Source: an uncultured Anaerolineae bacterium
Lineage (GTDB): Bacteria > Chloroflexota > Anaerolineae > Aggregatilineales > Phototrophicaceae
NCBI GenBank assembly: GCA_937995825.1
Contig: CALKJO010000016.1
Coordinates: 206,370-270,369 of the forward strand
DNA: 64,000 bases
Direction: 5' to 3'
The translations under genes and the position numbers were made by a program. Below the pieces are notes generated by a model. The model was not told the origin of the DNA, ran no database searches, and saw only the letters and a list, made by a program, of their open reading frames with translations. The stretch's first letter is position 1. The number at the start of each line of letters is the position of its first letter. Positions 26,432 through 35,386 of this stretch are shown here, in pieces.

Positions 26432-28042
26432 TCAGCGCGGCGCAGCAAGCATTGGCTGAATGTCTGCGCCGACCACTACCATCACATCGTCCGTCCCGTT
26501 CGGCGCGCCGGCTTCAATCCGGTCATCCGGCAGATTGAGCAGCGCCGCCAGATAGCGCGCGGTGTACGGCTTATTGTTCAGATTGCGAATGACGGTCGCG
26601 CCGCCGGTCGGCGTCGGCATATTGCCCAAATTGGTAACGGTCACCTGACGGATCACCAGCAGATCGCGGGTCTGCGACGCTAAGCCGGCGATCTCAGTGT
26701 TATTGTAGACGCCGATGCGGGCATTTTCGGCTTCAGCGCGCTGTCTCAGCTCGGCGATCGACAAAACTTCGCCCTCCGCCTCAACGGAAATGGTATTGAC
26801 CTCAGTCGTGCCTGGCGGGGCATTGAAAACGCGCTGCATCAGGCTGCTGATCGCGTTGTAATTGGGAATCAGCACCTGATCGCCGGTCGGCGTGGTGGCA
26901 AAACGCGTCTCCATCGTGCCGATCACGCCGCTGGCGATATTTGCGCGCGGGATGTTCTGAAGCAGCGCGCCGAGCCGGATCAGCTCGTCAAGCGTCATGT
27001 TGGTTTGGTAGCTGTCAGACAGCTCCTGATACAGGCGCGGAGCCTGCCCAATGAAGTTGGCGATCCCGCCGACGCTTAAGACCTCATCGCGCACCGCACG
27101 GATCACCTCCTGCTGGCGGGCGGCGCGGTCAAAGTCGCTGTTGCCATGCCGCGTCCGCGCATATTGCAGCAGGCGCTCCGCATTCAGGCGCTGGCAGCCG
27201 GGATCGAAATGCACTGTCATGAAGCCGTAGCTGCCATCGGGGTAGTATTCGTCGTGAATCTCCTGACTCGGGCAGACCTCGACGCCGTTGGGCGCGACCA
27301 GATCGACGACGGTCGTGAAGAAGTCGAAATTGATCAGGATATAGCGGCTGACGTTGATGCCGAGGTTCTCCTGAAGCGTTCGCGCCACCAATGCGGGTCC
27401 GCCGCCCGGATATGCGCTCGCTTCACCGAGGACATTGGCATTGTTGATGCGATCCTGCCGGAAGCCTGGGATCGGCACGTAAAGGTCACGCGGAATGCTC
27501 AGCATCCCCACTGTGCCGCGCAGCGGATCGACCGAGACAACAATGATCGTGTCGGTGCGGAAGGGACCCTGTTCGCCGCGCCGCTGATCGATGCCGAGCA
27601 GCAGAATATTGAAGCGGCGCGGGTCTTGCCAGGCATACTCCCTTAGGCGCAGATCGGGCGTCGGCTCGATGGTCGGCATGGGATTGGCGACGGAAAGGGT
27701 TGGCAGCGCGCCGGTCGATCCGCGTCCGGACAGCGTCGGGATGACGCCGCCGAGCGTCGGGATCGGCGTGTTCGTCGGAACCTGCGCTGCGACTGGGCGC
27801 TCAGCCGTCGGCGCTGCGTTCCGATCAACAGCGGCGGTCGGCGCATCGGGGACGATCAGCGGCGGCGCGTTCAGACTCTGGACGACATTGACGAAATCGC
27901 CTAGTGAGGCGACCCGTATGCCGCGCTCGCCCATGTCCAGCGCGATCTGATGCCCGACCGCAAACGATCCCACCGAACAAACCAGCGTTGCCGCCGCCAT
28001 CGCGACAACGCCGATCAAAAACAGCCAGTTGCTATTTCGCAT
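26432..28042 (-). CDS. LytR-CpsA-Psr family cell-wall glycopolymer ligase
   Basis: 536 residues. One N-terminal membrane helix (WLFLIGVVAMAAATLVCSVGSF) is followed by a low-complexity Pro/Thr region to about 140. The LCP catalytic domain holds FNILLLGIDQRRGEQGPFRTDTIIVVSVDP, GMLSIPRDLYVPIPG, RINNANVLGEA and QYARTRHGNSDFDRAARQQ with the conserved Arg/Asp residues. A LytR_C domain ends the protein (ENARIGVYNNTEIAGLA to VVVGAD). LCP enzymes move glycan polymers from a polyprenyl carrier to the cell wall or to proteins. It lies just downstream of the DUF4153 protein on the minus strand, 95 bases apart. Confidence 0.88.
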   Translation of the reverse strand: MRNSNWLFLIGVVAMAAATLVCSVGSFAVGHQIALDMGERGIRVASLGDFVNVVQSLNAPPLIVPDAPTAAVDRNAAPTAERPVAAQVPTNTPIPTLGGVIPTLSGRGSTGALPTLSVANPMPTIEPTPDLRLREYAWQDPRRFNILLLGIDQRRGEQGPFRTDTIIVVSVDPLRGTVGMLSIPRDLYVPIPGFRQDRINNANVLGEASAYPGGGPALVARTLQENLGINVSRYILINFDFFTTVVDLVAPNGVEVCPSQEIHDEYYPDGSYGFMTVHFDPGCQRLNAERLLQYARTRHGNSDFDRAARQQEVIRAVRDEVLSVGGIANFIGQAPRLYQELSDSYQTNMTLDELIRLGALLQNIPRANIASGVIGTMETRFATTPTGDQVLIPNYNAISSLMQRVFNAPPGTTEVNTISVEAEGEVLSIAELRQRAEAENARIGVYNNTEIAGLASQTRDLLVIRQVTVTNLGNMPTPTGGATVIRNLNNKPYTARYLAALLNLPDDRIEAGAPNGTDDVMVVVGADIQPMLAAPR

Positions 28043-28137
28043 TCTGTTTCTTCGACCTCATGCCGAGGCTGTTTCACATTCCAGCGCGCATTATAGCAAA
28101 AGCGCGGGTGCTTTTGCTGGCGCTTGCCCTACGCTGT

Positions 28138-29853
28138 TCAGTCGATGGTATAGCGCGACTCAGATATGCCATCTGTCGCAGGTGGATAGTAGCGATAGTC
28201 GATCTGCGGCAGTGCATCGGCGAAGGGCGCAATGGCGGCGTGCGCGCTGTCCAGCCCGTAATGGTAGCTGAGGACAGTCGAAGCGCGGTATCGTCTTTCG
28301 TTCTCTCGATTTGTATAGCGGCGGATCAGCCATTGACCGGCAAATTCCTTGACTACCGGGTCGTCAGTCGCGAAATAGAGACCGATGATCGGCTCAGCGG
28401 CGTCGGCGCTCAGCCTCCACAGATAGCGCATGTCCAGCGGATAGCCCTGCTCGACGCGCGCGATATTGCGCGACGCGATGAAATGATCGAGGTTCATCAT
28501 GTTCAGCGTCGTCAGGATGCCGACAATGCAGACGAACAAACCCGCCGAAAAGAGATTGCGCCGGATGTGCAGCAGTGACGCCATAGTCACTGCCAACAAA
28601 AGCCCCATCCAGACCATCGTCACCTTGACGATCAGGCGCAGGTGGGTGAAGCCGAACGCCTGCTCATATAATTCCATGCGCCCCCAGGCGGACAGCAGCA
28701 TGACCAGGTTCAGCAGCAGCACCACCGCGGACAAGCCGAGGAAAAGCTGCTTGGCGCGGATGCCTTGACGGATCGTTGTCCAGTCCAAAAACAGCAGCAG
28801 CGCAATCGACAGCGCGACGACAGCGGTCAGCTCAAAAAAGCCGCGCCGCGCATATTCGGCATAGCTCAGGTTCGTCAAGGCTAACCCGCGCTCGCCGCCG
28901 AAAAAATACGCAAACTGGATCAGCACGAAAATCTTGAACAGCGCCGCGACTCCGCCCAGCACTATGCCCGTCTCGACCATGCTGAGCGTGATCGGGCGGC
29001 GTTTCGCCTTCGTCGGCGCGGCGTCTGTGTCCTCCGTTTCATCGCGATCCATCATCACACGAACACGCCTAGCCCCGATCAGCGCTAACGCCCCGAATGC
29101 CAGCCAGCTTAGCACGCCGATGAACGAGACCTGGTGGATCAACGCTTCTGACAGCGGAATGTCGATTAAGCGCGCGATATTGAGCAGTATTCCGTCGAAC
29201 ACGGCGTCCGCCGATGCTAACAGCAGCGCGAACACGCCCAAAATCGGCAGAGTCAGCAGCAGACCGCGCAGCGCGGCTTTCAAGCGGTCATGTTTGAACA
29301 GATCGCGGCGGCGAATCCAGCTGAATGCTGTGTCCGCTTCCAGCAGCGGGATAAACGGCGTCACCACGCCTGTATGCATCACCGCCACAGCGTGCGCCCC
29401 CCACGACTCCAGGTCGAAGCGGCGGCGCAGCGGCAGATAGTAAATCGCCAGCGCGCTCAGCCACAGCACCGCCAGGATATTCAGTCCGCTGATCGTGCCA
29501 TCGGCACGCACCGCGATCATGAGCGCAAAAAATGCCAGCGGCAGCAGCAGCGCCCAGTTGATCGACTGGATTGAGACGCGGCGAATCCGCAGCGCGACCA
29601 GCGCCGCGCCGCTGCAAAGAACGACAAAGATCGGCAATGACACACCGATCTGCTTGTCATAAAAAAGCACATTCCCGATCAGCCCGACCAGCAGCCCACT
29701 GACCAGCGCGAAGCCAATGAACGCCATCCGGCTCGGATCGAGCGCTGTGGCAGTCGAGGGGGGTGATAATTCAGCGGCATCAACTGCGCTCGGCGCGCCT
29801 TCCAGTCCAGTTCCGCCAGAGTCGTCCAGCGGTAGTTCGACAGCGGTTTGCAT
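28138..29853 (-). CDS. DUF4153/DUF4173 polytopic membrane protein
   Basis: 571 residues with about twelve membrane segments. The region ADTAFSWIRRRDLFKHDRLKAALRGLLLTLPILGVFALLLASADAVF and TLSMVETGIVLGGVAALFKIFVLIQFAYFFGG match conserved blocks of the DUF4173 part of DUF4153 proteins, which end in EYARRGFFELTAV. The N-terminal 40 residues are soluble and acidic. Function unknown. ATG 29853 has AAGGAGA on the minus strand seven bases upstream. The next gene downstream is the LCP protein. Confidence 0.75.
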   Translation of the reverse strand: MQTAVELPLDDSGGTGLEGAPSAVDAAELSPPSTATALDPSRMAFIGFALVSGLLVGLIGNVLFYDKQIGVSLPIFVVLCSGAALVALRIRRVSIQSINWALLLPLAFFALMIAVRADGTISGLNILAVLWLSALAIYYLPLRRRFDLESWGAHAVAVMHTGVVTPFIPLLEADTAFSWIRRRDLFKHDRLKAALRGLLLTLPILGVFALLLASADAVFDGILLNIARLIDIPLSEALIHQVSFIGVLSWLAFGALALIGARRVRVMMDRDETEDTDAAPTKAKRRPITLSMVETGIVLGGVAALFKIFVLIQFAYFFGGERGLALTNLSYAEYARRGFFELTAVVALSIALLLFLDWTTIRQGIRAKQLFLGLSAVVLLLNLVMLLSAWGRMELYEQAFGFTHLRLIVKVTMVWMGLLLAVTMASLLHIRRNLFSAGLFVCIVGILTTLNMMNLDHFIASRNIARVEQGYPLDMRYLWRLSADAAEPIIGLYFATDDPVVKEFAGQWLIRRYTNRENERRYRASTVLSYHYGLDSAHAAIAPFADALPQIDYRYYPPATDGISESRYTID

Positions 29854-29936
29854 GACTCGCTCTCCTTATGTCATTTCACCTACACAAGGTTATACATGCC
29901 ATGCGCTGCGGACTGCTTGACGCTCCGCCTACGGCT

Positions 29937-30701
29937 TCAGAACGCTGGCTGGTATTCCGGGTTTTCGCGCACGATCAGCGCGGCGGTGTTATCCGAGCGC
30001 GGATCGCCGATGTGATCGTAGAGCAGGGCGCGAATCCTAAAACCGTTGCGAATCTGCATCGTTAGGGTCGGGTCATAGAGCTTGCCCTGCCAGACCCGCA
30101 GCGCATACTGCGCCAGCGTCAGGTCTTTGCGATGCAGCTCGTAATGCGGCATGAGCGCGCCGGCGATCTCGCCGCGCAGATTCAGTCGCCTGACCAGAGA
30201 GCGGCGCGCATCGTACAGCCGCCGACCAATGCGCAGCCCGCGGTATGACGGGTGAATCGCCATATCCACGCCATACAGCCATTCCCCATCCGGCTGATGA
30301 TTGGTCAGCCAGCCGTCAGCGATGGCTTCAGCGTAAGTATGCTGGTAATGCGCAAAGTCAAAATGGGTGCGATACGTGCTGGAGGAACCCACCGGCGTCC
30401 ATACGCCTGGTTTTTCCTCAACCAGCGCGACAAACTGGCCTTCGGGGAAAAGCTCAATGTGTTTACGGTATTTGGCTTCGGTAAAGTGTTCTTCGTCAGG
30501 TAATGTAGGGAAAATAATTTTCTGCATTGCGCCCAGCTTTGCGGCATGATCGGGCTGGGTGTTGGTGATCACGACGTGGAGGTGATGGGTGTCATGTGCG
30601 GTGTAGCGCACGTAGTAGCGCCCAGTCGCCCATGGATCATCTTGATTGGGGGGGTGAGACGCATGTTGCTTGCCGTGCGTCTGCGGGGTCGCGCGTATCA
30701 T
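29937..30701 (-). CDS. GNAT-family N-acetyltransferase coupled to an aldehyde dehydrogenase
   Basis: 254 residues. The acetyl-CoA-binding block is GVDMAIHPSYRGLRIGRRLYDARRSLVRRLNL, preceded by FPEGQFVALVEEKPGVWTPVGSSSTYR. The N-terminal half holds a long KIIFPTLPDEEHFTEAKYRKHIELF segment typical of acetyltransferases found with nitrilases or amino-acid catabolic genes. ATG 30701 is chosen for the perfect AGGAGG upstream and because it overlaps the TGA of the preceding dehydrogenase (ATGA), so the two are translationally coupled and probably act on the same metabolite. Confidence 0.75.
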   Translation of the reverse strand: MIRATPQTHGKQHASHPPNQDDPWATGRYYVRYTAHDTHHLHVVITNTQPDHAAKLGAMQKIIFPTLPDEEHFTEAKYRKHIELFPEGQFVALVEEKPGVWTPVGSSSTYRTHFDFAHYQHTYAEAIADGWLTNHQPDGEWLYGVDMAIHPSYRGLRIGRRLYDARRSLVRRLNLRGEIAGALMPHYELHRKDLTLAQYALRVWQGKLYDPTLTMQIRNGFRIRALLYDHIGDPRSDNTAALIVRENPEYQPAF

Positions 30702-32146
30702 GCCTGTCCTCCTAAATAAACGGTCTTGGCTTCTAAGAATTTTTCCAGTCCTTCTTGACCACATTCGCGCCCGATTCCGCTTTGTTTGACGCCGCCGAAC
30801 GGGGCTTCAGGCGTTGACGGCAGCCAGTCATTGACCGCCACCATCCCATAGTCGAGCGATTCGTACATTTTGATGGCGATGTTCAAGCTGCCCGTCTGCA
30901 CATAGGCAGCCAACCCGTATTCCGTATCATTTGCCATTGCCAGCACCTCCTCCACCTCATAAAAAGGAACAATCGGCAGGACGGGACCGAAAATCTCGTC
31001 ACTGTAAATCCGCATGTTGGGGTTCAGACCGCCGATCACCGTCGGCTGATAGAAGTAGCCGCGCGCCATGTCCGGCGGGCGCGATCCGCCCGCGAGAATC
31101 TGCGCGCCCTCGCTGACCGCGCCCGCGACCAGCGTCTCCAGGCGCTCGCGCTGCACCGCGTTGATCAGGGGACCCACGTCGGTCGCGGCGTCCAGCCCGC
31201 TGCCAAGCTTCAGACCGGCGCTCAGATCGGCGGCGCGCTCGGTGAATTCCTCAACAATCGTCGAATGGACGAAAAAGCGCTGCGGCGCGATGCAGACCTG
31301 ACCGCAGTTGCGATATTTTGCTGCCACCGCTGCCTTTGTGACCGCCTCAACGCCGCCGGGCGCATCGGGGAAGATGATCACCGGCGCGTTGCCGCCCAAT
31401 TCAAGCGCCAGTTTGGTCACAGTCTCCGCTGCGCCGCGCATCAGCAGCTTGCCGACGCGCGTGCTGCCAGTGAAGCTGATCTTGCGGCAGCGCGGATCGT
31501 TGAGCATGACCTTGCCCTGCGCGTCGGCGTCGCCGTTGATCAGGTTGACCACGCCAGGCGGACAGCCCGCCTCATGCAGCGCCTGCGCCAGCAGCATCGC
31601 GCTGCGCGGGGTGTATTCGCTCGGACGCCCGACAACCGTACAGCCGGCAGCCAGCGCCGCCGCCCATGCGCGGACGACGTTATAAACGGGGAAATTCCAT
31701 GCTGTGATCGTCCCGACAACGCCGATGGGCTGGTAGATGACCATGATCCGGCGATCGGCCTTGCGCGCCGGGATCGTCCGCCCGTAAGCGCGCTTGCCTT
31801 CTTCCGCGTACCATTCCAGCAGGTTGCCGGCAGTCGTCCATTCGGCGGTCGCTTCGCGCAGCGGCTTGCCGCTCTCCTCGGAGGTGATCGCGCCAAGTTC
31901 TTGAATGCGCGCGCGCACCCACCCCGCTGCTCGCATCAGCACATCGGCGCGTTCATACGGCGTTTTACGCGACCATGCAGGAAAGGCACGGTGCGCCGCG
32001 TCGATGGCAGCGGCGGCATCGGCGGCGCCGCCGAACGGCATCATTCCAAGCGATTCTTCCGTGGCGGGGTTCAATAAGTCCCATGTCCCGCCGTCAGAAG
32101 CGTCCACCCATTCGCCGCCGATCAACTGACGGTAGTGATATCCCAT
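30698..32146 (-). CDS. Aldehyde dehydrogenase, succinate-semialdehyde dehydrogenase-like
   Basis: 482 residues with all ALDH landmarks: TAWNFPVYNVVRAWAAALAAGCTVVGRPSEYTP, FTGSTRVGKLLM, catalytic Glu in LALELGGNAPVI, catalytic Cys in YRNCGQVCIAPQRF, and EIFGPVLPIVPF. The arrangement NCGQVCxAPxRF and the ending PFGGVKQSGIGRECGQEGLEKFLEAKTVYLG are shared with GabD-type succinate-semialdehyde dehydrogenases, though related aldehydes are possible. Followed by the coupled GNAT gene. Confidence 0.8.
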   Translation of the reverse strand: MGYHYRQLIGGEWVDASDGGTWDLLNPATEESLGMMPFGGAADAAAAIDAAHRAFPAWSRKTPYERADVLMRAAGWVRARIQELGAITSEESGKPLREATAEWTTAGNLLEWYAEEGKRAYGRTIPARKADRRIMVIYQPIGVVGTITAWNFPVYNVVRAWAAALAAGCTVVGRPSEYTPRSAMLLAQALHEAGCPPGVVNLINGDADAQGKVMLNDPRCRKISFTGSTRVGKLLMRGAAETVTKLALELGGNAPVIIFPDAPGGVEAVTKAAVAAKYRNCGQVCIAPQRFFVHSTIVEEFTERAADLSAGLKLGSGLDAATDVGPLINAVQRERLETLVAGAVSEGAQILAGGSRPPDMARGYFYQPTVIGGLNPNMRIYSDEIFGPVLPIVPFYEVEEVLAMANDTEYGLAAYVQTGSLNIAIKMYESLDYGMVAVNDWLPSTPEAPFGGVKQSGIGRECGQEGLEKFLEAKTVYLGGQA

Positions 32147-32277
32147 ATTTTCTCAGTTCTTTTTATAACTCTGTAAAAGTAGTGTAACGGGAAAATATGG
32201 GGAATTGCAACCCCCTCATCAGACGAGTTCCAGCGAACTGCCAAAAGTCAGCGTGTCTTTTTATCGTCTTTCAACAA

Positions 32278-32307
32278 TTGGCGAAATGGTCTGCCTGCCG
32301 TTACAAT
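32278..32307 (+). promoter_or_regulatory. Candidate promoter of the NMT1/THI5-type ABC operon
   Basis: TTGGCG (32278-32283) and TACAAT (32302-32307), 18 bases apart, lie 57 bases before the permease ATG at 32365. The 218-base gap to the divergent dehydrogenase was searched by eye for TPP and FMN riboswitch cores, and none was found. Confidence 0.4.
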
Positions 32308-32364
32308 ACGGTTTCAGGAATATGCCGTGAGCGTTTAGCACAAATCAACGAATTTTTCAGCCCT

Positions 32365-33273
32365 ATGACCACGATTGGACAACCGCTCGACCGATCCGCT
32401 GTTCCATCCACGCCGCCGAATTTTCGCTGGCTGCGCCAGATCGGGGGGACGCTGCTGCTGCTGGCTTTCCTTGCGCTGCTCTGGGAGGGCGCAAAAGCCT
32501 TCGCCCGCGCTAACAATTACGCGCTGGAGATCGGCGGGCTGACGATCAGCCTATCCAACTTCAATAACGAACAGCTCCCCCACTTGGGCGACATCGCCCG
32601 CGCCTTCGCAGAACCCGCCGGACGCGGTGCGCCGCCGCTGTATCAATTCCTGTTCAGTCAAGCGATGTTCACCCTTTGGGAGGCGGTGCGCGGATTCGCC
32701 ATCGGCGGAGTTTTTGGGTTTGCGCTGGCGGTGCTGTTCACCTATTCGGGGCTGATGCAGCGCGGCTGTCTGCCGTTTGTGGTGGCGTCGCAGACTGTGC
32801 CGATTCTGGCAATTGCGCCGATGGTGGTGATCTGGATGAGCCGCGCCGGCGCGCGCGATTGGGCGGTGCCGATGATCGCCGCCTACCTGACGTTCTTCCC
32901 GGTGGTGATTTACACGTTGCGCGGACTGACCAGCGTCCCGCCAACCGCGCTGGAGCTGATGCAGACCTATGCCGCCAACGGGCGCGCCATTCTATTCAAG
33001 CTGCGGCTGCCGAATGCCCTGCCGCAGATTTTCACGGCGCTCAAGCTGTCCGCGACCGCCAGCGTCGTCGGCGCGATCATCGGCGAGCTGCCATCCGGCA
33101 GCCAGGACGGGCTGGGGATCGCGGTGCTGGACTTCGCCCGCTACTATAACCAATCGCCGCCTCGCCTGTGGGCGACGATTGCGACGGCGGGCTTACTGGG
33201 AATTGCATTTTTTGGCGCAGTATCGATTGCAGAGCGGCTGATCGTGCGCTGGCGCGCTGAGGAGTCGGACTGA
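32365..33273 (+). CDS. ABC transporter permease 1 (nitrate/sulfonate/pyrimidine type)
   Basis: 302 residues with about six membrane helices. The BPD_transp_1 EAA loop is seen in LELMQTYAANGRAILFKLRLPNALPQIFTALKLSATASVVGAIIGELP, the pattern of SsuC/TauC/ThiX permeases. ATG 32365 starts after a run of open frame with no similarity. It begins an operon with an ATPase, a second permease and an NMT1/THI5 binding protein, all on the plus strand and closely spaced. The substrate follows from the binding protein and is open. Confidence 0.85.
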   Translation: MTTIGQPLDRSAVPSTPPNFRWLRQIGGTLLLLAFLALLWEGAKAFARANNYALEIGGLTISLSNFNNEQLPHLGDIARAFAEPAGRGAPPLYQFLFSQAMFTLWEAVRGFAIGGVFGFALAVLFTYSGLMQRGCLPFVVASQTVPILAIAPMVVIWMSRAGARDWAVPMIAAYLTFFPVVIYTLRGLTSVPPTALELMQTYAANGRAILFKLRLPNALPQIFTALKLSATASVVGAIIGELPSGSQDGLGIAVLDFARYYNQSPPRLWATIATAGLLGIAFFGAVSIAERLIVRWRAEESD

Positions 33274-33306
33274 GTATCATTTTTCTTGTCGGAATTCAGA
33301 GAACGT

Positions 33307-34092
33307 ATGACAGCGATTATTTCGATCCAGAATTTGAATAAAGTCTTTCGCGCAAAGGACGGCGTATCCGTTCACGCGCTGGAAAATATCAACCTAACGA
33401 TCAAACAGGGCGAATTCGTCTCGCTGATCGGACCTTCCGGCTGCGGCAAAAGCACGCTGCTGCGCATCATCGCGGATTTGATCCAGCCGACCAATGGGAC
33501 GATCACGGTCAACGGCAAAACACCATCGAAAGCGCGCCAGGATCGCGATTACGGCTTCGTCTTTCAAGCGCCAACGCTCTACGAATGGCGGACGGTGCTG
33601 AAGAATGTTGAGCTGCCGCTGGAGATCATGAAATTCAGCAAGACGGAGCGCGAAGCCCGCGCCCGCGAAATGCTGCGGTTGGTCGAGCTGGGCGATTTTG
33701 CGGGCAAATATCCCTGGCAGCTCTCTGGCGGGATGCAGCAGCGCGTTAGCATCGCGCGCGCGCTGGCATTTCAGCCTGGGATTTTGCTGATGGACGAACC
33801 GTTCGGCGCGCTCGATGAAATGACCCGCGAACGCATGAATAATGAACTGCTGCGCATCTGGACGAGCCTGCCGGAGATGACCGTCATTTTCGTCACGCAC
33901 AGCATCAGCGAGGCGGTTTATCTGTCGGATCGGGTGGTGGTCATGTCGCCGCGTCCGGGGCGGATCGCCGAGATCATCGACATCGATCTGCCCCGTCCAC
34001 GCGGTGCGCAGACGCGCGACCTGGACGACTTTTTCCATCTCAGCAGCCGCCTGCGGCACAGTCTGCGCGAGGGAGTCGGAGCCAATGACTGA
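33307..34092 (+). CDS. ABC transporter ATP-binding protein (SsuB/TauB/ThiZ type)
   Basis: 261 residues. Walker A GPSGCGKST near residue 45, Q-loop FVFQAPTLYEWRTV, signature LSGGMQQRVSIARALAF, Walker B ILLMDEPFGALDEMTRERMN and switch His in VTHSISEAVYLSDRVVVM. The sequence belongs to the nitrate/sulfonate/taurine/pyrimidine group. Start ATG 33307 was preferred over an earlier in-frame alternative. Its last 8 bases overlap the second permease gene. Confidence 0.9.
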   Translation: MTAIISIQNLNKVFRAKDGVSVHALENINLTIKQGEFVSLIGPSGCGKSTLLRIIADLIQPTNGTITVNGKTPSKARQDRDYGFVFQAPTLYEWRTVLKNVELPLEIMKFSKTEREARAREMLRLVELGDFAGKYPWQLSGGMQQRVSIARALAFQPGILLMDEPFGALDEMTRERMNNELLRIWTSLPEMTVIFVTHSISEAVYLSDRVVVMSPRPGRIAEIIDIDLPRPRGAQTRDLDDFFHLSSRLRHSLREGVGAND

Positions 34093-35353
34093 CGCGATTC
34101 GCGCCACGCTGGTTGAGGAGCTGGACGCCAGCATCGATACGCGCACGCTGGGGCGCGATCTGGTCGCGCTGATCGCAATTTTCATGGCGCTGGCGGTCTT
34201 TCAGGTGCAGAGTCCGCTGCTGCTGCACAACACCACCTTCGGCTCCGCTTTCCGCAACGCCAGCTTGCAGCCGGCGCTGGCTGTGGCGCTGGCGCTGACG
34301 GGCGGGCTGTTGATCGTCACGCCGCGTCCGCGCGGCGTCGTGCAAGCTGCCGCTGCTGTCGCGCTCGGCCTCTACATCGTCTACATCCTGGCGGCGATCC
34401 TGTTCGGGTTCAACCTGTCTGGCGCGCTGGTCGGGCTGGATCAGGAGGTCTTTCGCGCTCGTCTGACCAGCGCCTCACCCGTCGAAGCGCTGGAGTCGGC
34501 GCTGACGCTGAGCCTGCCGCTGATCTACATCGCGCTGATCGCCATTGTTGCCCTCTGGCAGCCGTGGACGCGCCTGAGTGTCTATGTCCGTGCGCTGCGC
34601 TCCAACGCCGCGCCGCTGATGGTGGCGCTGATCGTGCTGGCGCTCTGGGAGGCGCTGATCATCGTCTTCAGCATTCAGGAATTTCTGCTGCCGCGCCCGT
34701 CGGTGATCGGGGGCAGACTGGCGGAGCTGTATCCGCGCCTGATCTCAGCAGGCTGGAACACATTTCAGAATGCCTTCTGGGGCTTCACCATCGGATCGGG
34801 GCTGGGGATTCTAGCGGGCTTTGCCTCAGCGCGCTTCGCGGGCTTCAGCCGCGCCCTGCTGCCGCTGGCGATTGCCATCAACGCCGTCCCGATCATCGCG
34901 CTCGCGCCGATCATGAACCGCTGGTTCGGCGAACTCAATCCCGCCTCCAAGATCGCCATCGTCGCGCTAATGACCTTCTTCCCCGCGATGGTCAGCACGA
35001 TCAAGGGCTTGACCTCGGTCGATACGCTGTCGCTTGAGCTGATGAAGTCTTACGCTGCTGGTCAGATTGCGACGTTCGCCAAGCTGCGGCTGCCGTTCGC
35101 GCTGCCGTATATCTTCTCGGCGCTCAAGGTTGGGACGACGCTGAGTATGATCGGCGCAATTGTCAGCGAGTATTTCGGCGGCTCGACTGCCGGACTCGGC
35201 TGGCGCATCCGCGATGATGCGGGCTTGTTCAAATATCCCGAAGCTTGGTCGGCGATTGTGATCGCGTCGGCATTTGGCATACTCTTTTACGTCGTGGTTT
35301 CCGCCGTTGAACGAGCCATCATGCCCTGGCATGTCTCGTTCCGCGAGAAATAA
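34085..35353 (+). CDS. ABC transporter permease 2 with an extra N-terminal membrane region
   Basis: 422 residues, 120-170 longer than ordinary permeases of this group. The C-terminal 250 residues are a normal BPD_transp_1 domain (EFLLPRPSVIGGRLAELYPRL, EAA loop LELMKSYAAGQIATFAKLRLPFALPYIFSALKVGTTLSMIGAIVSEYFGG). The N-terminal 170 residues add about four membrane helices. ATG 34085 overlaps the ATPase stop. With permease 1 it probably makes a heterodimeric channel. Confidence 0.82.
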   Translation: MTDAIRATLVEELDASIDTRTLGRDLVALIAIFMALAVFQVQSPLLLHNTTFGSAFRNASLQPALAVALALTGGLLIVTPRPRGVVQAAAAVALGLYIVYILAAILFGFNLSGALVGLDQEVFRARLTSASPVEALESALTLSLPLIYIALIAIVALWQPWTRLSVYVRALRSNAAPLMVALIVLALWEALIIVFSIQEFLLPRPSVIGGRLAELYPRLISAGWNTFQNAFWGFTIGSGLGILAGFASARFAGFSRALLPLAIAINAVPIIALAPIMNRWFGELNPASKIAIVALMTFFPAMVSTIKGLTSVDTLSLELMKSYAAGQIATFAKLRLPFALPYIFSALKVGTTLSMIGAIVSEYFGGSTAGLGWRIRDDAGLFKYPEAWSAIVIASAFGILFYVVVSAVERAIMPWHVSFREK

Positions 35354-35386
35354 TGTTCATGTTGATCATAATGTGGAGGTTGCAGA

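Noticed and set aside
32147-32364. Possible TPP or FMN riboswitch before the THI5-type operon
   Set aside because: The conserved cores (CUGAGA with a pyrophosphate sensor block; AGGG...ACCGGCGGU) were not found in either strand by eye.
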